From positions 5,300 through 25,410 of the forward strand of contig JAAPAO010000527.1 in NCBI GenBank assembly GCA_013115145.1: DNA of 20,111 nt, given 5' to 3'. Shown here in pieces: positions 1 through 10,300 of the stretch (its first letter is position 1; each line of letters starts with the position of its first letter). This DNA is from Perkinsus chesapeaki. Lineage: Eukaryota; Perkinsozoa; Perkinsida; Perkinsidae. The position numbers and the translations under genes are program-made. The notes beneath the pieces are model-generated. The model was not told the DNA's origin. It ran no database searches and worked only from the letters and a program-made list of their open reading frames with translations.

Positions 1-121
1 TTTTTACGCCACTTCCTCAATACATTTATATATTATTTTTACGCCACTTCCTCAATACATTTATATATTATTTTTACGCCACTTCCTCAATACATTTATA
101 TATTATTTTGATGTCACTTCC
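1..121. repeat. 35-bp tandem repeat, three copies plus a partial
   Basis: Identical 35-bp units lie at 1-35, 36-70 and 71-105. A diverged partial unit follows at 106-121, where acgcc becomes atgtc. The array continues past the left edge, so copy number is unknown. It lies in the ALG9 intron that starts at 143. Each unit has an AT-rich half and the core acgccacttcctcaa. Confidence 0.95.
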
Positions 122-2763
122 TTCTACCCCGTTAAGGGCTTACCAAGGCTCCACTCCATAAAGTTGGGAAAGATTCCTCACAGAAAACCCGAAATTGTAA
201 AGAGCAATATTCAGTGGAGCTAAAACGAGCTTGCCATAGTAGTGGTAGTCCACAGCAACTGACAAAGGCAATCTGAAACAGCGGTCCGGGAGGCTCTTAC
301 TTATCAGTCCGCAAACCATCGCCAGGCCCAGCAGTCCACGGGAGATAGTGTAGAAAATACCACGAGTGTATCTAACAGTAGCTCCTCAATGGCCTTCTTC
401 ATCAGTCAACGAGCCTTACATCACCGATGGCACCATTACCAAGTAGATGGCACTGGCGAAGGGCCATGCTGTCGCGAAGGCACCAAATAGGGATACGAGA
501 ATGCAACCGAAATCATCTGAGGAAAACATATCTCGGGTATGTTAGTAAGAACCTAGTTGAAGTCGCGCAGTCCGTTGCTTAGCGGTTGGCTTAGCTTTTT
601 CCGTGGAATTCTTATTCAGCACGGAATGCCCATGAAGCAATCCGTGCCGGTGCCTTAAGGAAGGGTTTACAATAGATACTCTCCTTCCTTCTCCATTCCA
701 CCGAATGGTTTATGGACCGTAAACATGTATTTATTCCGCAGTTCATCAGCAACCCTTACGCTTCTTGAAATGAAGGTAGTTGGCCAGCATAAAACAGCAC
801 ATGAAAAACTGAGACGGTAGGACCGCCGGGGAGGCTTGGAACCTAACGTCGCGTTGATGTGAGTATCTTGTGTCAGTGTTACATCCCAGGAAGGACTATG
901 CTCAACCAGAGATACAGCGCGGCGGTGGCTTGGCCCCACATGGATCGAATCATCTTGGAGAAGCGATACCTATACAACAACTACGAATCATTCAGATGAT
1001 GAATGCCCACAACTCAGATTTGATCCGAAATAGTGACAATGTTACGAAGAAAGAGCGAACTAAAGCTCGCCATAGACTAATGAGTCCTGGTAAGGGACGG
1101 AACACTACGGCACGGCATGCTTCTGCATGCCCCGACTCCAATGCCCCACGAGCTCTTTGATAGTATTCCCATTCGATTGAGAATCTAGAACTTCGGCAAG
1201 AATTTTGCAGCTAATGAAATATTGGTACCCAGAGCCATACCGAATACTGCGTACAGGAGCTTAAGTAGCAATATACTCAATAACATTTTATAACAATATG
1301 TAAAAAAGTTCTACTGCACTTCACCTTTACCAGCTAAGCGTCGTCTCGTCTTCACCCCCACCTACTCGCATGATGCACAGAATGCTGCATTACAAGCCCT
1401 AACAGCATAGAATACCATCGGCTTGGTAAACCCAGGTATAAGGGAGAATATATGTGCAATAGTGGCATAGATTGAGGTGTAGACGTAAGACCTCAGACCA
1501 TACTGTGGACTGTATTCCCATGTCTGAAGGGCTGGACGGCCGTAGGACTGACAAGGAGGAGCGGTGTAACATGTGATTAGGAGCAGCCAAAACAACAAGT
1601 CGTTGAGGAGATACACACAGTACGTGTCATCTAGAAATGCGCGCCAAAGGCGGGCAAATTTTTCGCCAGCTAGATCGAATTTCGCCTTATTTCCTTTTCT
1701 GTCGAGTTCTACGACCTCGATTACCCATAAATCCAAGCTGTTTTCGTGCCGGAAGACGCGACGTGCTTTTCCATGGTATATGCAAATGAGGACAGTATTA
1801 ATATACTGATTAGCTATATACAGGACGAGTTCACTCCGAATTGTACTGTCCAATATAATTTACTATATTGCATCAGTGCGATCTTATTTTCCCTTGCAAC
1901 CTCTCGATAACAAATCCAAGAGAAGTTTGAAGCATCTTTTCATTCTATTGCACAAGTGTAAGGAACGACTAATGTAGTTTATGGTTTAGCAATATTTCCC
2001 GACATATCACAGTGAGAAGAGCGGGGAAGATGTACAGTGCAAGGAAGAAGGAGGAGGAGGAGGAGGAGGAGGAGAGGGTAGCAAATGACTACTGTGCCCA
2101 CGAGCCAGTTTACTGCCTTGGCAACGCCCAACAAGTAGTTACATGATTAATAGTATGCAATATGACAAGTAGCTTGTGCGTAAAGTGGAGCTTTATCTTC
2201 AGTAATCCGCAAAGTGAACACTTTTCAGATTTGCATGCATATGTCGTATCTCTCGTATATGTGGTGGTGTAATGAACCATATTGCCATATTTTACAGCCA
2301 AACTCCAGCTTATAATCGTATAAATTATTTCCACTGTACGACTAGCGACATCATTCACAATTGGAGTCATTTTGTGCGTTTTAATAGAACAAGATTGAAG
2401 ACGTAAATCGGTCGAGTATCCTATTGGGTTATATTGTGTTATCGTTATATCTTCTTCATTGTGAGGATCTTACTGCATTAATACTCAACACAAAGATACT
2501 TGCAATACCACTCTACCTGAATATGTCATTACACATTCAATAAATTTATAAATCTGTGTACAAATGTTCATACTCTACTTACCGCCGCACCGTCTCAATA
2601 CAACTCCATACAGCGCGGCCCCGCTACTCACCTGTAAATGTATTGGTTCCCAATAATTGAATGTCTCATCACAATCATCAATGACAGCATATCTGGCTGC
2701 TAACAATCGAGCCACCAGTAATACGACAGCACCAGTTTTGAACCACCAATCGTGACGAAGCAT
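1..2763 (-). CDS. ALG9: ALG9-type alpha-1,2-mannosyltransferase (GT22), 3' end beyond window
   Basis: An ER membrane glycosyltransferase that adds alpha-1,2-mannose from dolichol-phosphate-mannose to the lipid-linked N-glycan precursor. Exons, minus strand: 2632-2763, 1366-1547, 883-969, 760-842, 420-516, 301-371, 144-258. All borders are GT-AG and phases match (about 255 codons). Exon 1 carries the luminal-loop signature DCDETFNYWEP after a first hydrophobic segment. Exon 2 has QTWEYSPQYGLRSY, exons 3-4 GMFQASPAVLPSQFF, exon 5 AWPFASA, and exon 7 YYGKLVLAPLNIALYN and LYGVEPW, all typical of ALG9 and in family order. Exon 3 has exactly the spacing expected between the CE and GMF motifs. The last donor (143-142) opens an intron running off the left edge, so the C-terminal third (the HKEERF region) is absent. 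Introns are 1,084, 396, 40, 243, 48 and 42 nt. The start at 2763 follows a ttgcag acceptor by one base. Confidence 0.9.
1548..2631 (-). other. Large intron 1 of ALG9, with a coding-like stretch and a microsatellite
   Basis: This 1,084-nt intron has donor gtgagtag at 2631 and acceptor ccttgtcag at 1548. It is far longer than the other ALG9 introns. From 1548 to 1853 the frame is open and continuous with exon 2. Its peptide between about 1590 and 1775 looks coding-like (for example DLWVIEVVELDRKGNKAKFD) but has no counterpart in ALG9 and I do not recognise it. The rest is AT-rich with no gene visible. Confidence 0.6.
2050..2073. repeat. (GGA)8 microsatellite
   Basis: Eight uninterrupted GGA units lie inside ALG9 intron 1. 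On the sense (minus) strand this is a TCC polypyrimidine tract, but it is more than 500 nt from the acceptor used. It is likely to vary in length. Confidence 0.9.
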
Positions 2764-2865
2764 CCTGCAAGCACTCTACCAACTCGCTAAACCACAGCGA
2801 TAACTCAACTCCATCCAGGAACGAACAACAAGCAGCACTGTTGGTAAAATAACAGCACATAAGAT

Positions 2866-4369
2866 TCATGCGTTGCTAATAGGGACGTGGACCTCCATCT
2901 CAACACTGTTCCCTTTAAGATTCTCTCGCATTTTCTTCAAGTCATAACGAACGCCATTAACCTGAAACAGCAAGCCTCCTGAGGGACACAACTCGCTGTT
3001 AGCTTACAGCTGTGATGTAGGAGCCTTCCCTCACTTTGACACCAGAGGACTGGGTTTCATTCCACTTGTCTAGGAGCTGTCGACGGACAATGCTTATCAC
3101 CTACAGCGAGATTCTACTAACTTAACAGCGAAGACGGTATTAATGTATGCATGAAGTTGTACAATACACCTTCAATGCTCATATTAGAGATCATATGGCT
3201 CAACATTTTTTTATTTTTTCCTGGCTCAAGAAGAGTCATGCTGATGAAACGTGATTGGATGATATATCGCAATATGAGGGATCCAAGCATGCGACACACA
3301 AAATGCATTTTTAAACGACTTCTAATTTGGCAGTCGGTTAATCACGGAATATAACCCCTACAACAGATAAACCGGTAATAACTGCTGTTTTTCATGACCG
3401 TTTCGCCAGATTCAATCAATTCCGAGGCGCGTGTAAGACTGTCTCTGACCACGACAATGACAACATACGAAATATCACACTTCATCGATTACCGCTCTTG
3501 ACCGGTCGGTAATATCACATTCGAAATAATGTGATATTATTGCATACCTCAAGACAAGCAGGCGGCTCTGAGCCGCATTCGCCTGGAGGTGGCGGCTGAT
3601 TGACAAACCCAAACTTGTCTCCTTCGATGCTCTTACTCAACTTAACGATAACCATCTTACACAACGGTGCCGTGGGGGGCTAACAGACAAGAGCTTTGTA
3701 TCTCGAAAACGTGCGCCACGAAATTACCAGTGGGTGTTTGTTGTGCTTCGACGGTCCATTCTCAGGAACGTTAGCCTTGACGCCTGGAGTGCTCATCACA
3801 CGAATCGAAAGATTAGGGTCTGGACCTGAGAGCGGCAAATACTTTTGAGGAAGAGCGGAAATCAATTAAGAGTCAGCATCCGCATTGGAGCGTCTTGAAA
3901 GCTGCATTATAGCTACTGCACGATAATATGAAGGCAGCCATAATACAATACCAACATGTAAATAAGATAGATAAATCATAAATCATTTTAAACTACTTTA
4001 CGAAGATCAATCATAAATATCCAGATATCAGTAAATTAGGGCAGAAGAATTACGAGCGGAAGAGTTTCCAATGTTAAATAGTAATAGAGCTGATAATATC
4101 GAATATATCGATACCATAGCTCGTCATTATTATACAAAACATATATCGAGATATAATAAAAATATAAGTTGAATCGAGAAATATTTCGCGAAACTTTGAG
4201 CAGGCTGCTGTTGCCTGCGCATTAGCGAGGAGATGTTCCAATACCCACCTTCGTAGAATGAAGCCATTGTATTTTGTGGAGTCATCGCCGCCGCTGGCGC
4301 CACACTGGACTGGGCCGACACATAACCCCTCCTGGGCAAAGTCGAGTTTACACTGGCAGCCGCCGACAT
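2866..4369 (-). CDS. Small PDZ-like domain protein, 179 aa
   Basis: Exons, minus strand: 4249-4369, 3728-3825, 3548-3679, 3008-3100, 2866-2961. All are GT-AG, phases match, and the total is exactly 180 codons. The N-terminal ~40 residues are a Ser/Ala-rich, probably disordered tail. Residues ~41-82 are a linker (GPDPNLSIRVMSTPGVK). From ~83 a single PDZ-like fold follows. It opens with MVIVKLSKSIEGDKFGFV, runs through an amphipathic stretch (IVRRQLLDKWNE), reaches the strand GSYITAVNGVR, and ends in VEMEVHVP before the stop. This suggests a peptide-binding adaptor; the ligand is unknown. The third-exon acceptor could instead be at 3656, directly before an ATG, which removes 8 residues. The start at 4369 lies 7 nt behind a cttctcag acceptor. 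Introns are 423, 48, 447 and 46 nt. The 3' end is 102 nt from the ALG9 start. Confidence 0.75.
3510..3539. repeat. Perfect 12-bp inverted repeat with 6-nt loop
   Basis: Arms taatatcacatt (3510-3521) and aatgtgatatta (3528-3539) flank the loop cgaaat. The hairpin lies just inside the donor end of the 447-nt intron 3 of the PDZ-like gene. A related half-site, aatatcacac, occurs at 3471-3480. Its function is unknown. Confidence 0.8.
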
Positions 4370-4561
4370 TGATTCCCTGAGAAGATGGAACCGTCCCGAA
4401 TGCAAGATATTTACACCTTACTTCGCTGAAGAAAACACTTCCTCGGCGATCGTGTCCTCCTCGGCAGGGCCGCACATCGCCCTTGTTGGCGCTGCACAGA
4501 TGGAGAAAATACCCGACATGGAACTCCCAACCGGAGAAGTGCTTGAAAAGACCAAGAAAAT
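4327..4561 (+). other. Coding-like open stretch without ATG at its head
   Basis: The frame is open from a TAA near 4322 to a TGA at 4559-4561 and reads like protein (for example SLRRWNRPECKIFTPYFAEE, then ALVGAAQMEKIPDMELPTGE). Shifting frame at the TGA, a second stretch continues to about 4644 (KRKSKVSFIETRMLVDMI). The 5' part is antisense to exon 1 of the PDZ-like gene, so both cannot be normal coding sequence unless they overlap. I do not recognise a family. It could be a decayed gene or an unannotated exon. The rest of the 4370-4820 gap shows nothing else. Confidence 0.3.
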
Positions 4562-4820
4562 GTGAAACGCAAGAGCAAAGTATCATTCATCGAGACTCGC
4601 ATGCTTGTTGACATGATCAATTGCGAACAGCACAACAGGCTTTGAGGAATCCTCGCATCTTAGCAACTGTTAAGAATAATAGTAACCGCCTCCACATTTT
4701 CCGAGGCCGGAGAATCCAGGAATTTCCTCTCAACGCGATAAGCACTTTTAAAACGCAGGGCTATTTTTCCAGACGTTCCGAAAATCCTGACCAGTATCCG
4801 CAGTTTCTTTCCCCTAGCAC

Positions 4821-6863
4821 CTAGGGGCACCAGGGAGGAACGTCTTGCTTGCCCCACACATATTTCAGCAGTCGATTGATAAAAAAATAATTTTCACTTT
4901 CATCACAAGGAGCGGCCCAAGTGAGCTAGAAAGTATCTTTCCATCACCTTACAGCCCGAACCGCTCCACCACCGTTCCTACGCAGTTGCTCCGTGTCAAG
5001 ATCCTCCAGACTAGTAATATTAGTTATCGTCCCTGAAACCAATAATGCCGTTGACAAAGTTTAAGGGAACCTATTCCTTTCAGCCAAGAAAAAATTTCCG
5101 AAAAATTCCCATTTTTTCCACAGTGCGACTTGGAATACTTCAACCGACCCAACTCTGCAGGTCCAATGAGTACCTATCCTCTCCATCGACCCTGGTACTG
5201 CTTGAACCTGCTTCATCTGCCCTTCATCCAACTCCAACCTTGGTGTCTGTATGACCATACCTTACCAAATAAATTTCCCTCTAGACACTGTACTTCACCT
5301 TACATCTGCTATTTCCCCCACCATCACCTTCACCCCCCAACTGCTTCTTTACATGCTTCTTGTACCTACGGCCCGGCTACATCTCATCGCCTCTGGAAAA
5401 AAGCATCCCCGCTCGCGCTGCTCGTAGGTATCGAAAAGATGAGCTAATGCATTCACTGTTTCTCCCTAGTAAACTTGCCCTAATCCTCCCTACCAGAATG
5501 CATCTATTTCCTTAACCTGGTTCCTATCATTTGGATCATAAACCAATATCACACCATCCCAGTCCATCTGTATCTAACTACACCTCATACCACTCCCTTC
5601 CCCCCCCCCGCAGTAGACCCATACTAATACCGGCCAAAGAAATGCGTCCCCCGGTGCTGAGAAAGAAGTCCAAAGCCCAGCAGTGCACACGCTGCTCTCA
5701 CATATTCTCTTTTCATTTCGACCCCGCCCCACATCTCACCGCACGGTAACACTTCTCAAAATCCTCGGCACTCCCAGAGACATCCCAAAGCTCCACAGCG
5801 ACTAAAAAAGGTAGAAAGACAACAACACGTCACCTCAGACTACGTAGGCATTTCGAAAGGATTTCGCTTCGCCGCGGACGATCAGCGGGAGAATGTTAAG
5901 TTCAACCGAGAGCTGAATCGATCCCGATTGACATTTCACCAGTAATACTCTGTACCAGTGGTACAGTACCACACCAATTACTCGCCAAAGTTTCGGAAAT
6001 GCAGTTGGACTGGACGGCCAAAGTGTTGGTAGTAACTAGATCTTCGGTGCGAAGGGCCGGAGCTCGCTTGCATTGTATATTGATAGTCTGCCTCATTCAA
6101 GGCATCGAGAAAAAGCGAAAAATGTTTGTTGTGGGATTCGAACCTTGGTCACTCAAGTGAAAGCCACGAACGACCGCGCACTGCAATTTAAGCTCTGCTC
6201 GCTCCGCGAACTAAACAATTAATCATCAACAACTCAAACGTCACTAACAAGGAACCGATGGTCGTCCCCTTATAACCGTTTCATATCTGACCTTGTACTT
6301 TTAGTATGTATTACTATATGTTCAAAGATTGTCACTCTTCTCATTTCAGAACAAAACTCTCAAAATTGGCCGAGAAATAAAATTTTTCGCGATTTGCCTA
6401 AGGAAAATGCACGGTCCTTAGAAGAGAGCCCCCTATAACCCTACCCTGGGCCCAAACTCACCACCATCATCAGTTTCAAACTCCAATATCCTAACTGCAG
6501 TAGTAGGAGAATACTCGTTGCTCAAGGCGCCGGCCACCTCCGCCAAGGTCTGATATCAACCGAAGACCGAACGTTACAGCTGGGGAGGAAAGGGATTTAA
6601 TGCTTTCTTTTAGTGTAGGAAACACACATCTCCCTCTTCGGTGCTTCCGAGTGTAAAAAAACGCAAAAACGAAAGAATTCAAAAGAACCTTCCTGAAAGT
6701 TTCCTACTCTGAAAACAGCAGGCTTGAGAGTATAAGCCCACCCTCCTTGACTTTATAAAATTCTCTTTCGCTATGAATGCAGCTACCCTGTCATTGACTG
6801 CCCTATTACATTTGCTATAGCACTCTTTCCAGCCCGCCTCGGCCCCAACACTGCTATCTTCAT
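4821..6863 (-). CDS. IFT22: IFT22 / RAB-like 5 small GTPase-like intraflagellar transport protein, 190 aa
   Basis: A component of the IFT-B complex that moves cargo along cilia and flagella. Exons, minus strand: 6810-6863, 6462-6549, 5740-5801, 5494-5567, 5304-5340, 5174-5246, 4953-5032, 4821-4925. The total is exactly 191 codons, against about 185 aa in animals. Exon 1 has the P-loop GPRRAGKS (residues 7-14). Exon 2 carries the IFT22 signature EYSPTTAVRILEFE. Exon 3 has VELWDVSGSAEDFEKCYRA, with the DxxG switch motif. Exon 4 has DGVILVYDP. Exons 5-8 are assigned more weakly, from a degenerate G4-like KVMVGEIAD, a TPRLELDEGQMKQV helix and a terminal FFINRLLKYVW segment; phase closes throughout. 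Human IFT22 has about ten more residues between exons 4 and 5, so a small exon may be missing there. The start at 6863 sits 11 nt behind a ttttctcaag acceptor. Confidence 0.85.
5600..5609. repeat. C10 homopolymer
   Basis: Ten consecutive C residues lie in the 172-nt intron between IFT22 exons 3 and 4. The run is a likely site of length error but does not touch coding sequence. Confidence 0.85.
6126..6198 (-). pseudogene. tRNA-Glu(TTC)-like relic, possibly a SINE head
   Basis: On the minus strand the B-box sequence ggttcgaatcc (6134-6144) is intact, preceded by gtgacc. About 20 nt further 5' is ctttcac, the 7-nt anticodon loop seen in tRNA-Glu(TTC). The T stem, anticodon stem and acceptor stem do not pair properly, so this is not a working tRNA. 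It lies in the 660-nt second intron of IFT22, on the same strand. It could be a tRNA pseudogene or the RNA polymerase III head of a short interspersed element; only one copy is in the window. Confidence 0.5.
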
Positions 6864-7340
6864 ATTAACTACGACTTGAGAAAAGAGCGGTATGACCTTT
6901 ATACCTCCCCCTAATGACAAGCTCAACATATAGTATATTGGATACGTAATGGAACAGCAGCAGTATAAGCAGTAATAGGTGGTAAAACGTTAGTAACGGA
7001 AAGAGCGATTTAGTGCATCGCTCCGCTGTCCCCCATCACAATATCGTCATCAAGACCTGATAACACAGAGTAACATTATTACCACAAGACAAATTATAAT
7101 TAATATTCCCCCCTCATACTCTCTCTAGGCGAATGTACCACTATATACTACTTTCTCCTATCCTATAGGTAATAATAGAAAGCCACTACTCTGGCCGTAG
7201 TTTACCCATCATCGACCCTCCAGCCTTCCCTTTATTACTACCAGATGATGTAGCACCCCCCTCATTAACACCAGCCTGTTCCCTCAACTCCTCCAGAGTC
7301 TCCCCTCTAAAGACCCACCGTCCAGACCTATACCATCCAA
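6864..7340. other. Intergenic gap between RPC5 3' end and IFT22 5' end
   Basis: A 477-bp AT-rich gap between two genes in the same direction. It should hold the RPC5 3' UTR and the IFT22 upstream region. I see no open frame, repeat or RNA gene in it. The acceptor ttttctcaag at 6875 is the only candidate signal. Confidence 0.6.
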
Positions 7341-10300
7341 TCACAGCCTAACAACCCCCGCTCCAACCCACTTGAGATCAGCGAACTCCTTAATAAGTCG
7401 CCGCACTGCATGGTCAGTAAGCGTGCACTTCTTCCCGGAAACTCGCTCAAATTCATCCGTTATCTCCTTCTTAGTAGCACTATCTTTGATACGGTAAATT
7501 GCCATAAGCACCGATCGATACGTATCAATCTGATACCACCATCCCCCACCTGCAACCACCCGACTCCCACCTCCTTATGACCAGTTGACGTTAGTATCCA
7601 CTTATCCCTTAACTTCATTCCTCCAGCTTGCTTTATGGCATCTAGTGCATTGGCATCAGTTACAATATCTTGGGGATACCTAATCACAACAACACCACAC
7701 CACCTTCAAATTGGCACCTTCCTCTGGTAGTATGGTAATTCCCTCAACACCATTTGCCGTCAAAAGCTAAGTTTCCTGATACCCGATATATATGCAGTTC
7801 ACTCCGTGCTAACTGTTATCAATACAAAGATCAACTTTGTCACCCTTTTCACACTGGGAGTTATCAACAACAACGTTATACTTAAAAAATACCAGCACAT
7901 ATTTGGGAAATTAATCCACCCTCTCCAGAGATGGAAGCAACGAAGTGAGATACTCTATAAATTTGTGAAGTGCGGCAGCCTGCTCTTTTATTATTACAGT
8001 GTCTGCAGTAGCTTTCTTATCTCAGTAACATTAGCCACAGCTTTCCCTATCCTCTCTTTCACCTTATCAATAGCATTACTCGTCAATTTGAGGGTATTAG
8101 CAGAAGAGGGGGATGATGGTGAAGATGAGCCACCTAAAACACCAGCAACTGAAGAATAGACCAATCACACGTTTATCAACAACGAAGGCCATCTTGCCGT
8201 CGAGTGATGCTATCAGACATTATCTTGCGACATAGACTATGTCACGTTTACCATTCCGATATAGTCATGGATATACTGCACTCCAATGTATTACGTTGAC
8301 TCTCTATCGCGTTGATATCTTTATAATTAATTCAATTAATTCTTTATCAGGTTAACCAATCAAGCATTGGTTGTTTGTTGAGCTAATTCCAACCACTAAC
8401 CATGCATGCGTGATGCCATTCTCAATATACTTTTACAATAAAACTTTCTCACACAACTACACACCGTTGAATATCATGACTCAAAACTTCCTAAAACCTA
8501 CACTCATTTTGAGAAAAATTCATTTATTCTTTGCCTATCCCATAAAGAGTTGATGAATAACAGAAACTTCAATTTAGCCTCCAACCGAGCATCGTCCATA
8601 GCTTTATAAAATCCCATCACCCCTTTCCCCTATTACTCTGCTGCATCTCCTTTTCCTTCTTCCACTTAGTCCTCAACTCCTAAACAACAACATACCCGAA
8701 TTCACCTACTGCAATGTACCATCAGCCTCGCTTCGGCCTGGTCATGCTGTCGCTGCGTAACCTCAGGATGCTCCTTGCCAAATTCATCATCATAAGGAAT
8801 ACGCAATTGTAAGGAACGTGTTGAAGAGTTGAACACACAGATGGGCTTCAATACCTAATTAACACGAGTCATCTTTAACCCGAATCGCAATAAATAATAA
8901 TTAACTAAAACAGGTCGCCTTCATACCTTACAAACTATACAATATACCGTTACTTGTATAATACCGCTATATAATATATAAACATCATCGTACATAAACA
9001 CACATACAGTCCGACGCAAAAATAGAGAATAATCCGTACTGGATTTTTCACACACCACCCGAGTGAGAAATCGAAATAAAAGGGAATACTCTATTTTACT
9101 GCATCTCGCCGTGTATATGAAACTTAATAGACGTACTTGATATATATCTACTCAATACTATTGATAATACATATAAACTTTAATCACTAAAATACAAGCT
9201 TAATAGATGATGCCCTCATAGGGACACACCACACAGAATGTGTTAATAATTCATTATCCTTATCCCTCCCCCCATTACCTCCGCTATCTCCATATCAGTG
9301 AAGCCAGTAGCTGCCTTCAAATGCTCAACACCAAATGGTCGTTTAGTGCTCAATAACAGTAACACCAGATCACGAAGATCATGGTACTTCGGAGCGTGAT
9401 TGGTAAGCCTGGAGCTTAACACCCATACACCCCTAACCTGAGTAATAACCAATGTCCTTCGGTCCTCTACAGAAATTTACAGACCGCGGTCAAACAAGAC
9501 AAGTGTCCATGTACGTATCAACCTATTATCAGCGCCAAAACAGGTTTTACTTAATTACAAAACACAGATAAGCATCAGACCGCAATAAAATGCTAAATAG
9601 GATACGGCGCTACGAATGCCTAAATCTAGCCATAGCTTTGAACGCACCCGTTTTCGCCCGTTTCACTAACTCCCTGTATCCGTACAATACATCCCTTTAA
9701 TCCATCACCCTCACTAAGTGCTATTCCCCCTTTTGATAGAGTACCATCCTCCTCCCCCTATTACCAATACAGAGCAGTTCTCCAAATGTGATATAATGGC
9801 ATTATCAGCTAAGTTGTGGCGAGTATTAACAGGCAATAGGTTAACCTGAAAACAAAGTGATATAACCGTCTATACTAGGCACTATCCAAAGACAAGCGAA
9901 ACTGGATCCTGATTATTGTGCAACCTGTCCCCTTCGAGTCGATGGGGGAATGAACGGAGAGTCAAACTATAAAAGTAACATATTGACAACAATATTGAAG
10001 GTAAGCCACTTACGGGAGCCATCACAAGATTGCCCCCATAAAAACCCATTTAAGATTCCAGCCTAACCCGTAGTACAATCTGTTTCGAGTAGTTGGCCAC
10101 CGATAACTTTTTCATGATAGTCTCAAGCTGCTGGTTAACATCCAGTCTACCCAAATCGCCCCACTCATCCTTAACACCGACCACGTTACCACAAAGGGAG
10201 GTAAGGTACCTAATAACAGAAGGAGGCAAAGACATTTAAGAAGAGCATCAATAGTATGCTTCAATAGGACTAACGGGAGAAGTATGTCTTACGAAAAGTT

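Noticed and set aside
3223-3232. tggctcaag resembling the end of the dinoflagellate spliced leader.
   Set aside because: Only 9 bases match, the rest of the leader and the following donor GT are absent, and such a match is not unlikely by chance.
4074-4586. 170-codon minus-strand frame rich in Cys and Gly.
   Set aside because: The overlapping frame starting at 4369 has a clear acceptor, start, donor and phase-matched partners in the PDZ-like gene.
6126-6198. Functional tRNA gene.
   Set aside because: The T, anticodon and acceptor stems do not pair, although the B box is intact.
7806-8159. 117-codon plus-strand open frame.
   Set aside because: It is antisense to RPC5 exons 12-13 (7893-7954 and 7998-8133), which match the family and splice in phase.
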